Below are positions 43,737 through 51,587 of a DNA stretch of 64,000 nt, in pieces. The DNA comes from Clostridiaceae bacterium. Its GTDB lineage: Bacteria; Bacillota; Clostridia; Saccharofermentanales; DTU023. Both the position numbers and the translations under genes were made by a program. The stretch spans positions 1 through 64,000 of the forward strand of contig JAAYRL010000024.1 in NCBI GenBank assembly GCA_012518795.1, read 5' to 3'. Under the pieces are notes generated by a model. The model was not told the origin of the DNA. It did not search any database and saw only the letters and a program-made list of their open reading frames with translations. The first letter of the stretch is position 1; the number at the start of each line of letters is the position of its first letter.

Positions 43737-44819
43737 ATTAGTAAGATTCTTGCAGTCGGTTTAACTATAGCCGGATCTGATAAAAATATAAATGAAGATT
43801 CTTTCCATTGTATGACCAGAATTTATCCGGACACATTGGAAAAATTGGAAATTCAGTCAGGACAATCGGAAGATCATTGGCAAGTCTACAGTATTACTGA
43901 CGGTATGGGAGGTTCAGGTATCGGTGATTTGTCAGGACGTATGGTACAGGAAACGTTAATCCAAGAAGTTGCTTCTTTGGGTGAGCTTGATCCTCAAACT
44001 TTTGATGTAGCAAATTTCTCATACCAATTTATGGCTTCAGCAAAAGATAAAATGACAGAACGCTTGGCTCGCTATAAAGATCAAGAAGTTGGTTGTTCTT
44101 TGGCTTTTTTGTTAATTAACGGCTCTGTAGCCTATACAATGTCGGTTGGTACAAATCGTATATATTTAATTCGCGATCAAATGATATATTCTATGGTCAA
44201 AGAACACAGAGCAGTAACTGATGGAATCGCTAAACCGCTAAAATATTTCGGATATAATCCAAGCAATCCGGAACTTGAACCGGAAAACTTGAATAAACTG
44301 ATTTTAAAGTCTGACGACATCATTCTATTAGTATCGGACGGAATCTACGATCTACTATCTGACAAGGAAATTTTAGATTTAAGTTTGAGTGATTCTTCCT
44401 TGGTTGAGGTAATTAATAACTTTCATGATTGTTTAAATGAAAAGCAGATTAATGATGATAGTACAATTCTCGGGTTAAAAGTCTTAGAGTCAAACAGTAT
44501 TCAAATTACTGAACATCTTTCAACTGACAGACCGACTGAGCCTATAGATATTTCTGAGGTAAGAAAAACGGCTTGGGAAGAGTTTGATTATTTGTCTGAA
44601 GAAGAATATTCAGAAGGAATAGACAGCAATTATTTTGATACTTATGCTGATTATTCGGATACAGAATATTTCCCGGACGATTATGAAATTGAAAAAGAGA
44701 TACCTTCTAAATCAAAATTAATACAAGGTATAATACTTTTTCTCAAAAGATACGGTATAGGAATAGTAATAGGTGTTGTTTTAGTATTCTTATTTTGGCT
44801 GATTTACTTACGCGGTTAA
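43737..44819 (+). CDS. PP2C-type serine/threonine phosphatase with C-terminal TM helix, probable ATT start
   Basis: This metal-dependent phosphatase probably reverses Ser/Thr kinase signalling at the membrane. Motifs are GSDKNINEDSF, the conserved NED metal motif, TDGMGGSGIGDLSG, LLVSDGIYDLLS and NDDSTILGLKV. An acidic linker leads to a single C-terminal TM helix (IVIGVVLVFLFWLIYL). The ORF track starts at an ATG (43812) that lies after the NED motif and so truncates the domain. AGAGGTGA (43723-43730) is 6 bp before ATT at 43737, which starts (M)SKILAVGLTIAGSDKNINED. No other start is available before an upstream stop at 43728. Confidence 0.85.
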   Translation: MSKILAVGLTIAGSDKNINEDSFHCMTRIYPDTLEKLEIQSGQSEDHWQVYSITDGMGGSGIGDLSGRMVQETLIQEVASLGELDPQTFDVANFSYQFMASAKDKMTERLARYKDQEVGCSLAFLLINGSVAYTMSVGTNRIYLIRDQMIYSMVKEHRAVTDGIAKPLKYFGYNPSNPELEPENLNKLILKSDDIILLVSDGIYDLLSDKEILDLSLSDSSLVEVINNFHDCLNEKQINDDSTILGLKVLESNSIQITEHLSTDRPTEPIDISEVRKTAWEEFDYLSEEEYSEGIDSNYFDTYADYSDTEYFPDDYEIEKEIPSKSKLIQGIILFLKRYGIGIVIGVVLVFLFWLIYLRG

Positions 44820-44856
44820 ATTTTCAGTATTTGTAATCCAATGAATACAAGCCAAG

Positions 44857-45507
44857 TCAATATTCCTCCATATTTTGAAAAGTAAGTTGAATTGCTAATT
44901 TAGCCATTTGTGCGGGACTTTCTTTCATTCCGTCACTTAACCATAATTTAATCACTGCAATTAAGCCGTTTACCAGATAAGGATAGCTATACTTGAAATA
45001 GGTCGGATCCTTAACTGAAATTGTTGATTTCCATTTGGAAAAATGGATTTCAGATCCGAGAGCAATTATGTTTTCTAACAGTTTGTTGGTTGGCGATTCA
45101 ACTAATAAAATTGGAGTATATTCTTTATATTTTTGCAAAAAACTAAACGTGTTTTCATATAAATTAATTTCTGGAGTCAGATCGTTTGTATTTAAATTGC
45201 CTGATTCTTCATTTGTAGTATTGCTTGTCTGAGAATTTAAACTTGCTAAATAATCGTCCAACGAATTCTTATATATTTGAAACAGATTTTCTTCAATTTC
45301 ATTTTGTAAATCAAACAAATTTGTATAGTGAAGATAAAAAGTTGAACGATTAATATTAGCTTTACTTGTAATTTCGCTAATTGTGATTTGGGAAAGAGGC
45401 TTTTTTTTCAGAAGAGAACATAAACTTTTGTATAAGGATTGTTTAGTACGCAAAACTCTTGGATCATCTGATTTTGAATTATTAAATACAGCTATTTCAT
45501 CAAACAT
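44857..45507 (-). CDS. TetR-family transcriptional regulator of the MMPL operon
   Basis: The HTH reads KPLSQITISEITSKANINRSTFYLHYTNLFDLQNEIEENL (about residues 37-76), a clear TetR N-terminus. The C-terminal part is all-helical with the YPYLVNGLIAVIKLWLSDGM pattern of the TetR_C_8-like group. It is divergent from the MMPL gene, with two inverted-repeat operators in between. It therefore likely represses both itself and the MMPL/heptad-repeat genes. Confidence 0.88.
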   Translation of the reverse strand: MFDEIAVFNNSKSDDPRVLRTKQSLYKSLCSLLKKKPLSQITISEITSKANINRSTFYLHYTNLFDLQNEIEENLFQIYKNSLDDYLASLNSQTSNTTNEESGNLNTNDLTPEINLYENTFSFLQKYKEYTPILLVESPTNKLLENIIALGSEIHFSKWKSTISVKDPTYFKYSYPYLVNGLIAVIKLWLSDGMKESPAQMAKLAIQLTFQNMEEY

Positions 45508-45562
45508 TTCTCTTGTCCTTTGTAGTCAATTATCTGGATAATACTTGAAATCATGAATTTAA

Positions 45563-45626
45563 TCAACAAATTTTGAAGAATTGTTGAATAATAAATATAA
45601 TCAACAAGATGTTAATAAATTGTTGA
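45563..45626. promoter_or_regulatory. Two TetR-type inverted-repeat operators between tetR and the MMPL gene
   Basis: TCAACAA-N11-TTGTTGA at 45563-45587 and TCAACAA-N12-TTGTTGA at 45601-45626 share identical 7-bp arms, with about 38 bp between sites. A promoter (TTGAAC 45623-45628, 17 bp, TATATA 45646-45651) overlaps the second site and points at the MMPL gene. Confidence 0.7.
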
Positions 45627-45792
45627 ACAAATTAATTATGCAACTTATATAATTTATTTAATGGTATTTATAATACTTAACAATACTCGATAAAACTTAG
45701 ATTATTTGAATGATATTTTTCTGAAACAATTTTTATAATCATAAAGATTCATTTTATCAATATAGCTAAATATCGAAAATTGTGAGGACTTT

Positions 45793-47910
45793 ATGCGGAA
45801 AATTATTAATTGGATTATCAAACATCATAAAGCGGTATTAGTCATCTTTATTTTCTTATCCGTTATAGCGGGAATAATGATGCTACAGGTAAAAGTCAAT
45901 TATAATTTGCAGGACTATCTGCCTGAAGATGTTCCATCAACCAAAGCATTGCAGGAGTTAGAAAATTCATATGAATTATCTATACCCAATGCCAGAGCGG
46001 CTTTTCCGGTAGATTCATTACAAGAAGCATTATTGATTAAAGAAAAACTTAAGGAAAGCAAAGGCGTAACTCAGGTATTATGGCTTGATGATTCCGTAGA
46101 CTTAATGGTTCCGCTGGAACTACAAAATCAGGATACGGTTGAAGCTTTTTATACCGGAGAAAAAGCTTTATTTCAATTAACTGCAGAAACGGATAATGCG
46201 GTTGAGGTTTTAGAAGGAATTTATGAGATTGATCCGGAAGTTGCTGTTTCAGGACAACTGGCAGATCTTGCTAATGCTCAAAATGCAGTCCAATCCGAAA
46301 TGATCAAAATTGTAACTGTCATGGCGCCGTTAGTGTTGATTATTCTGATTATCGGAACACATTCCTGGCTTGAACCTTTTATATTTATGTTTACAATCGG
46401 TGTAGGAATTGTTCTCAATATGGGTACCAATATCTTTTTAGGCGAAATATCGTTTATTACGCAAGCGGTCGGTGCTGTTCTTCAATTAGCTGTTTCAATG
46501 GATTATGCAATTTTCCTGCTCAATCGATTTAATGAAAATCGCCAAAAAGGTTACGATACTGAAACTGCAATGGCAATGGCAATGAGCAAAGCACTAACTG
46601 CAGTTGCCTCTTCAGCGATGACAACTGTATTCGGTTTTTTAGCCCTGATCTTCATGCGTTTCAGAATTGGGGCGGACTTAGGCATTGTAATGGCCAAAGG
46701 TATAGTTTTATCGTTCTTTTCGGTAATGGTTTTTATGCCGACACTTTTACTTGCTCTATATAAACTGATCGATAAAACAACTCATAAGCCCTTTTTACCT
46801 GATTTCAAATTCTTAGGTAAATTTGTTAATAAAGTGAAATGGCCGTTACTGATCTTGATTCTGATCATTGCAATACCGGGTTTTCTGGGGAGCAGAGCAA
46901 ATCATTTTATTTATGGCATGGGCGGATTGCCGGCAGGATCCAAAATGGAACAGGATAAATTAGCTATTGAAGAGGAATTTGGTGTGCAGCAACAAATGGC
47001 TTTGCTGGTACCTAAAGGTAATATTCAAAAAGAGTTGAAAATTCAGGATGACTTAGAAAATACGCAGAATGTTTTATCGGTAATTTCTTATGTTAATACG
47101 GTTGATAAAGCGATTCCGGTTGAAGTGATTGATGCTGAAGCATTGGAAATGATTGTGTCTGATAATTATACGCAATTCATTATTACCGGCGAAGTTGCTT
47201 CCGAGGGTGAAGCATCGTTCGAATTAGTTGAAAAAGTGCGTCAAATTGGGGAGAAAGCTTACGGTGATCAATATCATCTGGTCGGTGAGAATGTTGTCAT
47301 GCTCGATATGAAAAATACGATTGAAGCAGATGATATTATTGTTAACGGTTTAGCGATTCTGGCGATTGCCTTAGTAATAATGTTCGCTTTCCGTTCGTTC
47401 AGTTTGCCGATTATTTTAGTTTTGACAATTGAAATCGCAATTTGGGTAAATCTTTCTATACCGTATTTCACCGGATCATCGTTAAGTTATATCGGATATT
47501 TAATCATCAGCACGGTTCAGCTTGGAGCGACGGTTGATTATGCGATTTTATATACAGAACATTATTTAGACAATAGATTAAAACTGCATAAACGAAATGC
47601 TTTAATTCAGAGTGTACGTGAATCAGTTCCTTCATTATTACCTCCTGCACTGATTTTAACATTAGCAGGTTTTGCCCTGAACTTTACATCGACTTTAACT
47701 ATCGTTAAAGAATTAGGTTTAGTCTTGGGGCGTGGAGCAATTTTATCTTTGTTTATGGTAATTTTTATCTTGCCCGGTTTACTTTACTTATTTGATAAAA
47801 TAGTTGAAAAAACAAGCTATAAGCGAACTTTTTTACGTAAAGATCAGCCTGAATTAACTGAACAAATCAATGAATCTGAATTATATACAGAAAAAAGTTC
47901 TATTAACTAA
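45793..47910 (+). CDS. MMPL/RND-family membrane exporter
   Basis: The 705-aa membrane protein has two homologous halves, each with a large extracytoplasmic loop and a block of TM helices. Sterol-sensing-like blocks are LQLAVSMDYAIFLLNRFNENRQKGYDTETAMAMAMSKALTAVASSAMTT and VQLGATVDYAILYTEHYLDNR, with the Asp-Tyr pairs proposed for proton relay in MMPL proteins. It likely exports a lipid or hydrophobic compound. TGAGGA precedes the ATG. The secreted heptad-repeat protein follows 74 bp later. Confidence 0.92.
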   Translation: MRKIINWIIKHHKAVLVIFIFLSVIAGIMMLQVKVNYNLQDYLPEDVPSTKALQELENSYELSIPNARAAFPVDSLQEALLIKEKLKESKGVTQVLWLDDSVDLMVPLELQNQDTVEAFYTGEKALFQLTAETDNAVEVLEGIYEIDPEVAVSGQLADLANAQNAVQSEMIKIVTVMAPLVLIILIIGTHSWLEPFIFMFTIGVGIVLNMGTNIFLGEISFITQAVGAVLQLAVSMDYAIFLLNRFNENRQKGYDTETAMAMAMSKALTAVASSAMTTVFGFLALIFMRFRIGADLGIVMAKGIVLSFFSVMVFMPTLLLALYKLIDKTTHKPFLPDFKFLGKFVNKVKWPLLILILIIAIPGFLGSRANHFIYGMGGLPAGSKMEQDKLAIEEEFGVQQQMALLVPKGNIQKELKIQDDLENTQNVLSVISYVNTVDKAIPVEVIDAEALEMIVSDNYTQFIITGEVASEGEASFELVEKVRQIGEKAYGDQYHLVGENVVMLDMKNTIEADDIIVNGLAILAIALVIMFAFRSFSLPIILVLTIEIAIWVNLSIPYFTGSSLSYIGYLIISTVQLGATVDYAILYTEHYLDNRLKLHKRNALIQSVRESVPSLLPPALILTLAGFALNFTSTLTIVKELGLVLGRGAILSLFMVIFILPGLLYLFDKIVEKTSYKRTFLRKDQPELTEQINESELYTEKSSIN

Positions 47911-47984
47911 AATTGTATACTTTTTATTAACTTAGAAAATACTTATTTCATCAAATTAAAAGAACTAAATTTGGAGGAAATACT

Positions 47985-50471
47985 ATGATGAATAACAAAC
48001 AGACAACACGAAAAATCAAGCGAGGATTGAGTTTGCTTTGTGTTTTCGGAATTTTACTAAGTTTTGTATTCGCAAATTCTGTTTCTGCAGAAAAGGATTC
48101 GGTAAAGTCAGAAGCTGTTAAATCAACTTCAACTTCCAATGCAAATTCTGCAGACAAAAAGTCTGAAGTTGTCTATGCAAGTTTAAATCCTGACGGTTCT
48201 ACAAAGGAAATCTATGTTGTTAACCGTTTTTCTTCTCGGACTGCCGGTGAATTGACGGATTACGGTGATTATAGTTCAATCCAAAGTTTGACAATGTACG
48301 GAAATGCCGTTCAAAATGCAGATAAAATTGAGATTAATAAAGGAACTGAAAATTTTTATTATAAAGGCAAACTGAATAATGATCAGCTTCCTTGGAAATT
48401 CAGTTTTACTCATAAACTTGACGATCAAAAAATCGAACCTGCAGATTTATCCGGTGCGAAAGGTAAGTGGGAACTGGCAATAAGTGTAAAACCGAATTCT
48501 GAAATTTCAGATGCTCAAGGTGAAAATGTATGGGCGAAAAATTCATTGATTCAGATTTCTTTAACTATAGCTGATAGTGTTGCAGAAAATATTACTGCAA
48601 CTAATGGAATGGTTGCAGAAGCCGGAAGTAATCAAGTGGTGAATTTTACGATTTTACCAAATGCAGAATCCTCTGATTTCAGTGTTGAGGCAGAGATTGA
48701 TGATTTCTATTTACCTTCAATACAAATTGCTACTACTCCTTTTACTGAAGAAATGTTTGATTTTGAAATACCTGACTTTAGTGAAAATGAAGAATTAACG
48801 ACTTTGCAAGATGCAATCAAATTACTTTCTGAAGGTAGCCGTGAATTGGCTGACGGTATCGAAGAATTAAATACCGGAACAACAGAATTGGAAGATGCTC
48901 TCGAATTGATTGATCAGGGTGGAATTGATCTTGCAACTGCCGGTCAGGATTTATCTACAGGTGTAAATGAATATACAGCAGGTGTTTCTGAATTGTCGAA
49001 AAATAGTACAGATTTGCGTGCCGGTGCCCAAGATTCTGCTGCAGGAGCTGCTGAATTATCCACCGGGTTATCTACAGCTAATGCGGGGCTTACACAATAT
49101 ACAGCGGGTGTCAGTACATATGTAGACGGAGTTAATCAACTTGTATCCGGATTAACAGAACTGAATGAATCTGCGCAGGATATTATTGATGCTGCTGATC
49201 TGGTAGCTACAGGTTTTGCAGGTTTAAGTGCCGGTGATCAATTGAAAGAGGGCTCAAATGAGATTGCGACGGGACTTCAGACAATGTCTAAAGGCGCAAG
49301 TCAATTAGGTACTGTTGAGGATATAATCCAGCTTAAACAGAATCTAGCAGATTTTACTACGCAAATCAGTGGATTTGGTACTAAACTTAAAAATATTTCT
49401 ACGGAAATGACAGAATTGAAAAATGGTCTATCAGGAATTATCGGCGGTTTAACAGCAGTAAATGATTCAATCAGTCAAACAGCTCTAACAGAATATCTCA
49501 AAGGACTCAATTTTCCTGAAGCTCAAATCAATAATGATCCTATGGTTCAAAGCATTTTTAGATATCTTGAATATGAAACAGAAGCTGAAAAAGGACCGCG
49601 GGCAAGTTTAAACTTTTTGATTGGCAAATTAATTACGATTAGAAATAGAATAAGTACTGATAGCTTTTCTACAATAGAAAGCAGTTTAGCCTCAATGGCT
49701 AAAGTCGGTCAACTTGTGGATCTTTTAGATTTCGCTCTTGGCATTATTGAATTAAATGGTAAATATGTGGAATTTAATACCGGGCTAAGTACTTATGTTG
49801 ATGGAGTAAATAAATTAAGTTTTGGATACAAGAATGCTGATCCTAATCAACCTGATTTCTATAGTGGTTTAACTCAATATTTGGCAGGGGTCGGCCAAAT
49901 TAGTTTAGGAAGTGACGAGTTGTTGAACGGAGGTATTCAATTAAAGGATACAACAGCTCTAACTTATGGATATGAACAGTTAGGCACCGGTTTGGGTGCG
50001 CTGAGTAATGGTCTTACCGGTCTATCTACCGGTGTTGCAGGTTATACCGGAGGTGTTGATACTTTAGCGGGTAATTCGTTAAGTTTAAGCAATGGAGTCC
50101 AAGAATATACCAATGGTACGAGCGAACTTTCTACAGGATTGACAGAATTGTCGACCGGTTTTACTGAATTTAGTGACGGTGTTGATCAACTTGAAACAGG
50201 TAGCGCTGAATTGGCTGACGGTGCAGAAGAATTATATGAAGGCATTTTAACTATGGATGAAGACATCGATGAAATGATGGATGAACTATTAGCAGATTAT
50301 AAAACCGGTGAGCCTATGCCTTCTTTTGCATCAGCCAAGAATCCAACTCCGGCAAAAGTTCAATTTGTAATCATGAGTGAACCAATTCCGAAAAAAGCCG
50401 CACCGGAGCCTGTAATTGAAGCGGAACCGGATAAAAATCTTTGGGATCGTTTCTTAGATTTATTCAGATAA
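47985..50471 (+). CDS. Secreted protein with long Gly-marked heptad repeats (YhgE/Pip-like coiled region)
   Basis: A Sec signal peptide (cleavage near SVSA, residue 35) is followed by a beta-rich domain (about 45-230). Two blocks of heptads come next, such as GVNEYTA GVSELSK .. GAAELST GLSTANA GLTQYTA GVSTYVD GVNQLVS. They cover about residues 280-420 and 590-760 and are separated by a less regular helical part. Similar heptads occur in YhgE/Pip and MMPL-linked proteins. The C-terminus is short and charged, with no TM or LPXTG. It is probably the extracellular partner of the adjacent MMPL exporter. GGAGG precedes the ATG. Confidence 0.8.
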   Translation: MMNNKQTTRKIKRGLSLLCVFGILLSFVFANSVSAEKDSVKSEAVKSTSTSNANSADKKSEVVYASLNPDGSTKEIYVVNRFSSRTAGELTDYGDYSSIQSLTMYGNAVQNADKIEINKGTENFYYKGKLNNDQLPWKFSFTHKLDDQKIEPADLSGAKGKWELAISVKPNSEISDAQGENVWAKNSLIQISLTIADSVAENITATNGMVAEAGSNQVVNFTILPNAESSDFSVEAEIDDFYLPSIQIATTPFTEEMFDFEIPDFSENEELTTLQDAIKLLSEGSRELADGIEELNTGTTELEDALELIDQGGIDLATAGQDLSTGVNEYTAGVSELSKNSTDLRAGAQDSAAGAAELSTGLSTANAGLTQYTAGVSTYVDGVNQLVSGLTELNESAQDIIDAADLVATGFAGLSAGDQLKEGSNEIATGLQTMSKGASQLGTVEDIIQLKQNLADFTTQISGFGTKLKNISTEMTELKNGLSGIIGGLTAVNDSISQTALTEYLKGLNFPEAQINNDPMVQSIFRYLEYETEAEKGPRASLNFLIGKLITIRNRISTDSFSTIESSLASMAKVGQLVDLLDFALGIIELNGKYVEFNTGLSTYVDGVNKLSFGYKNADPNQPDFYSGLTQYLAGVGQISLGSDELLNGGIQLKDTTALTYGYEQLGTGLGALSNGLTGLSTGVAGYTGGVDTLAGNSLSLSNGVQEYTNGTSELSTGLTELSTGFTEFSDGVDQLETGSAELADGAEELYEGILTMDEDIDEMMDELLADYKTGEPMPSFASAKNPTPAKVQFVIMSEPIPKKAAPEPVIEAEPDKNLWDRFLDLFR

Positions 50472-50490
50472 CTTTTTCGATATGATGTCA

Positions 50491-50819
50491 TGCACACTAT
50501 TTAAGCTTGTACCGGAGAAATCCAGTCTAACCTTGAAAAGTGTGCATTTTTATATGAAAAAGCCTGATTTTCAAGTTATTATGCACACTATTTAAGCTTG
50601 TACCTTGGATATTCAGGATAACCTTGAAAAGTGTGCATTTTTATATGAAAAAGCCTAAATTTCAAGTTGTTATGCACACTATTTAAGGTTGAACCCTAGA
50701 TTTACAGAATAAACTTAAAAAGTGTGCATTTTTATATGGAAAAGCCTGATTTTCAAGTTATTATGCACACTATTTAAGGTTGAACACTAGATTTACAGAA
50801 TAAACTTAAAAAGTGTGCA
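50491..50819. repeat. Array 2 of the 56-bp palindromic repeat, four units at exactly 91 bp phase
   Basis: Units lie at 50491-50546, 50582-50637, 50673-50728 and 50764-50819, each 56 bp with 35-bp linkers. All start TGCACACTATTTAAG, as in array 1, and end AAAAGTGTGCA. The first unit shares the interior ACCGGAGAAATCCAG with the A type of array 1; units 3 and 4 share a different interior. Linkers (TTTTTATATGAAAAAGCCTG...) differ from those of array 1 but keep the length. Confidence 0.93.
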
Positions 50820-50892
50820 TATCAAAAATCATTTCAAGAAAATTGACACAAAAATCCGATAATTATTTTTATAATTATATTGAAAAAATATT

Positions 50893-50921
50893 TTGACAAA
50901 TCTTATTTAATCGCTTAAAAT
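50893..50921 (+). promoter_or_regulatory. Promoter of the fur-family gene
   Basis: A consensus TTGACA at 50893-50898 and TAAAAT at 50916-50921 with a 17-bp spacer. The first Fur-type operator begins at the last base of the -10, so repressor binding would block transcription. Confidence 0.85.
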
Positions 50922-50959
50922 GAAAACCGTTTTCAAATTCAATTTGAGAATGGTTTTCA
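50921..50959. promoter_or_regulatory. Two Fur-family (Zur-like) 7-1-7 operators
   Basis: TGAAAAC-C-GTTTTCA (50921-50935) is a perfect 7-1-7 dyad. TGAGAAT-G-GTTTTCA (50945-50959) is a second, weaker one 24 bp on. Together they make a larger dyad with 12-bp outer arms AAAATGAAAACC/GGTTTTCATTTT. The 7-1-7 layout is the hallmark of Fur/Zur/PerR boxes. Confidence 0.8.
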
Positions 50960-51000
50960 TTTTGTTTAAATTTATATTATTAAGGATTAGGAATAAAAGA

Positions 51001-51432
51001 ATGACTGGTGGATACAATACTCAACAAAAAACCGAATTAATATCCTATTTAGAGGCAATGAAAGGTAAACATGTCACGGTAAACCAAATAATCAATTACT
51101 TTTCTGAAATTGGTGTAAAAATCGGAGTTGCCACAATTTATCGTCAATTAAATAAATTGGTAGATTCCGGTCATGTAAAAAAGTATTTTATTGATGAAAT
51201 ATCAGGTTCGTGTTTTGAATTTGTAGGTGAAAATCATGAAGTCACAATAAGTGATTATTTTCATCTAAAATGTGAAATTTGTGATCAGTTAATTCACTTT
51301 GAATGTAAGGAAGTAAGGGAACTCCAAAATCATGTCAAAAGTGAGCATGGTTTTATCATTGACCCGGTAAAGACTGTTTTTTATGGAATTTGTAAAAATT
51401 GTTTTGAAACTAAAGTCAAAACATCTAAATAA
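51001..51432 (+). CDS. Fur-family metalloregulator, probable Zur
   Basis: The winged helix (HVTVNQIINYFSEIGVKIGVATIYRQLNKLVDSGHVKKY) is followed by a dimer domain with the structural zinc pairs CEIC and CKNC and a His/Glu-rich sensing segment (DYFHLKC, HFECKEV). At 143 aa from the ATG at 51001 it has the family length. The 27 extra residues in the ORF track are the translated operator. The znuABC genes downstream and the 7-1-7 boxes upstream make zinc sensing and self-repression likely; iron or peroxide sensing is less likely. Confidence 0.88.
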   Translation: MTGGYNTQQKTELISYLEAMKGKHVTVNQIINYFSEIGVKIGVATIYRQLNKLVDSGHVKKYFIDEISGSCFEFVGENHEVTISDYFHLKCEICDQLIHFECKEVRELQNHVKSEHGFIIDPVKTVFYGICKNCFETKVKTSK

Positions 51433-51454
51433 AATATTTTGATACTAAAGATAA

Positions 51455-51586
51455 GATAGCTAATTTAAAATAGAAAGATTTAGATTAAGATAGCTAATTT
51501 AAAATAGAAAGATTTAGATTAAGATAGCCAATTTAAAATAGAAAGATTTAGATTAAGATATCCAATTTAAAATAGAAAGATTTAAA
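51455..51586. repeat. 34-bp tandem repeat upstream of znuA, four copies
   Basis: Units start at 51455, 51489, 51523 and 51557, with a core like GATAGCTAATTTAAAATAGAAAGATTTAGATTAA. They are nearly identical. The last unit provides the purine-rich AGAAAGA just before the znuA ATG. Confidence 0.9.
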
Positions 51587-51587
51587 T

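Larger units (their letters stand above)
50472..51000. other. Intergenic region with repeat array 2 and the fur-family promoter, 529 bp
   Basis: The first 350 bp hold four 56-bp palindromic units. The rest holds a consensus promoter and two 7-1-7 operators for the Fur-family gene. No further ORF is supported; the track's long N-terminal extension of the Fur ORF is an artefact of the operator region. Confidence 0.8.

Noticed and set aside
50491-50819. CRISPR array or simple terminator series
   Set aside because: Linkers are near-identical, no cas genes are present, and the T-run after each unit is not shared with array 1, so termination cannot explain the family.
50920-51000. 27-residue N-terminal extension of the Fur-family ORF
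   Set aside because: This stretch is the operator/promoter region; the family N-terminus begins at the ATG at 51001.
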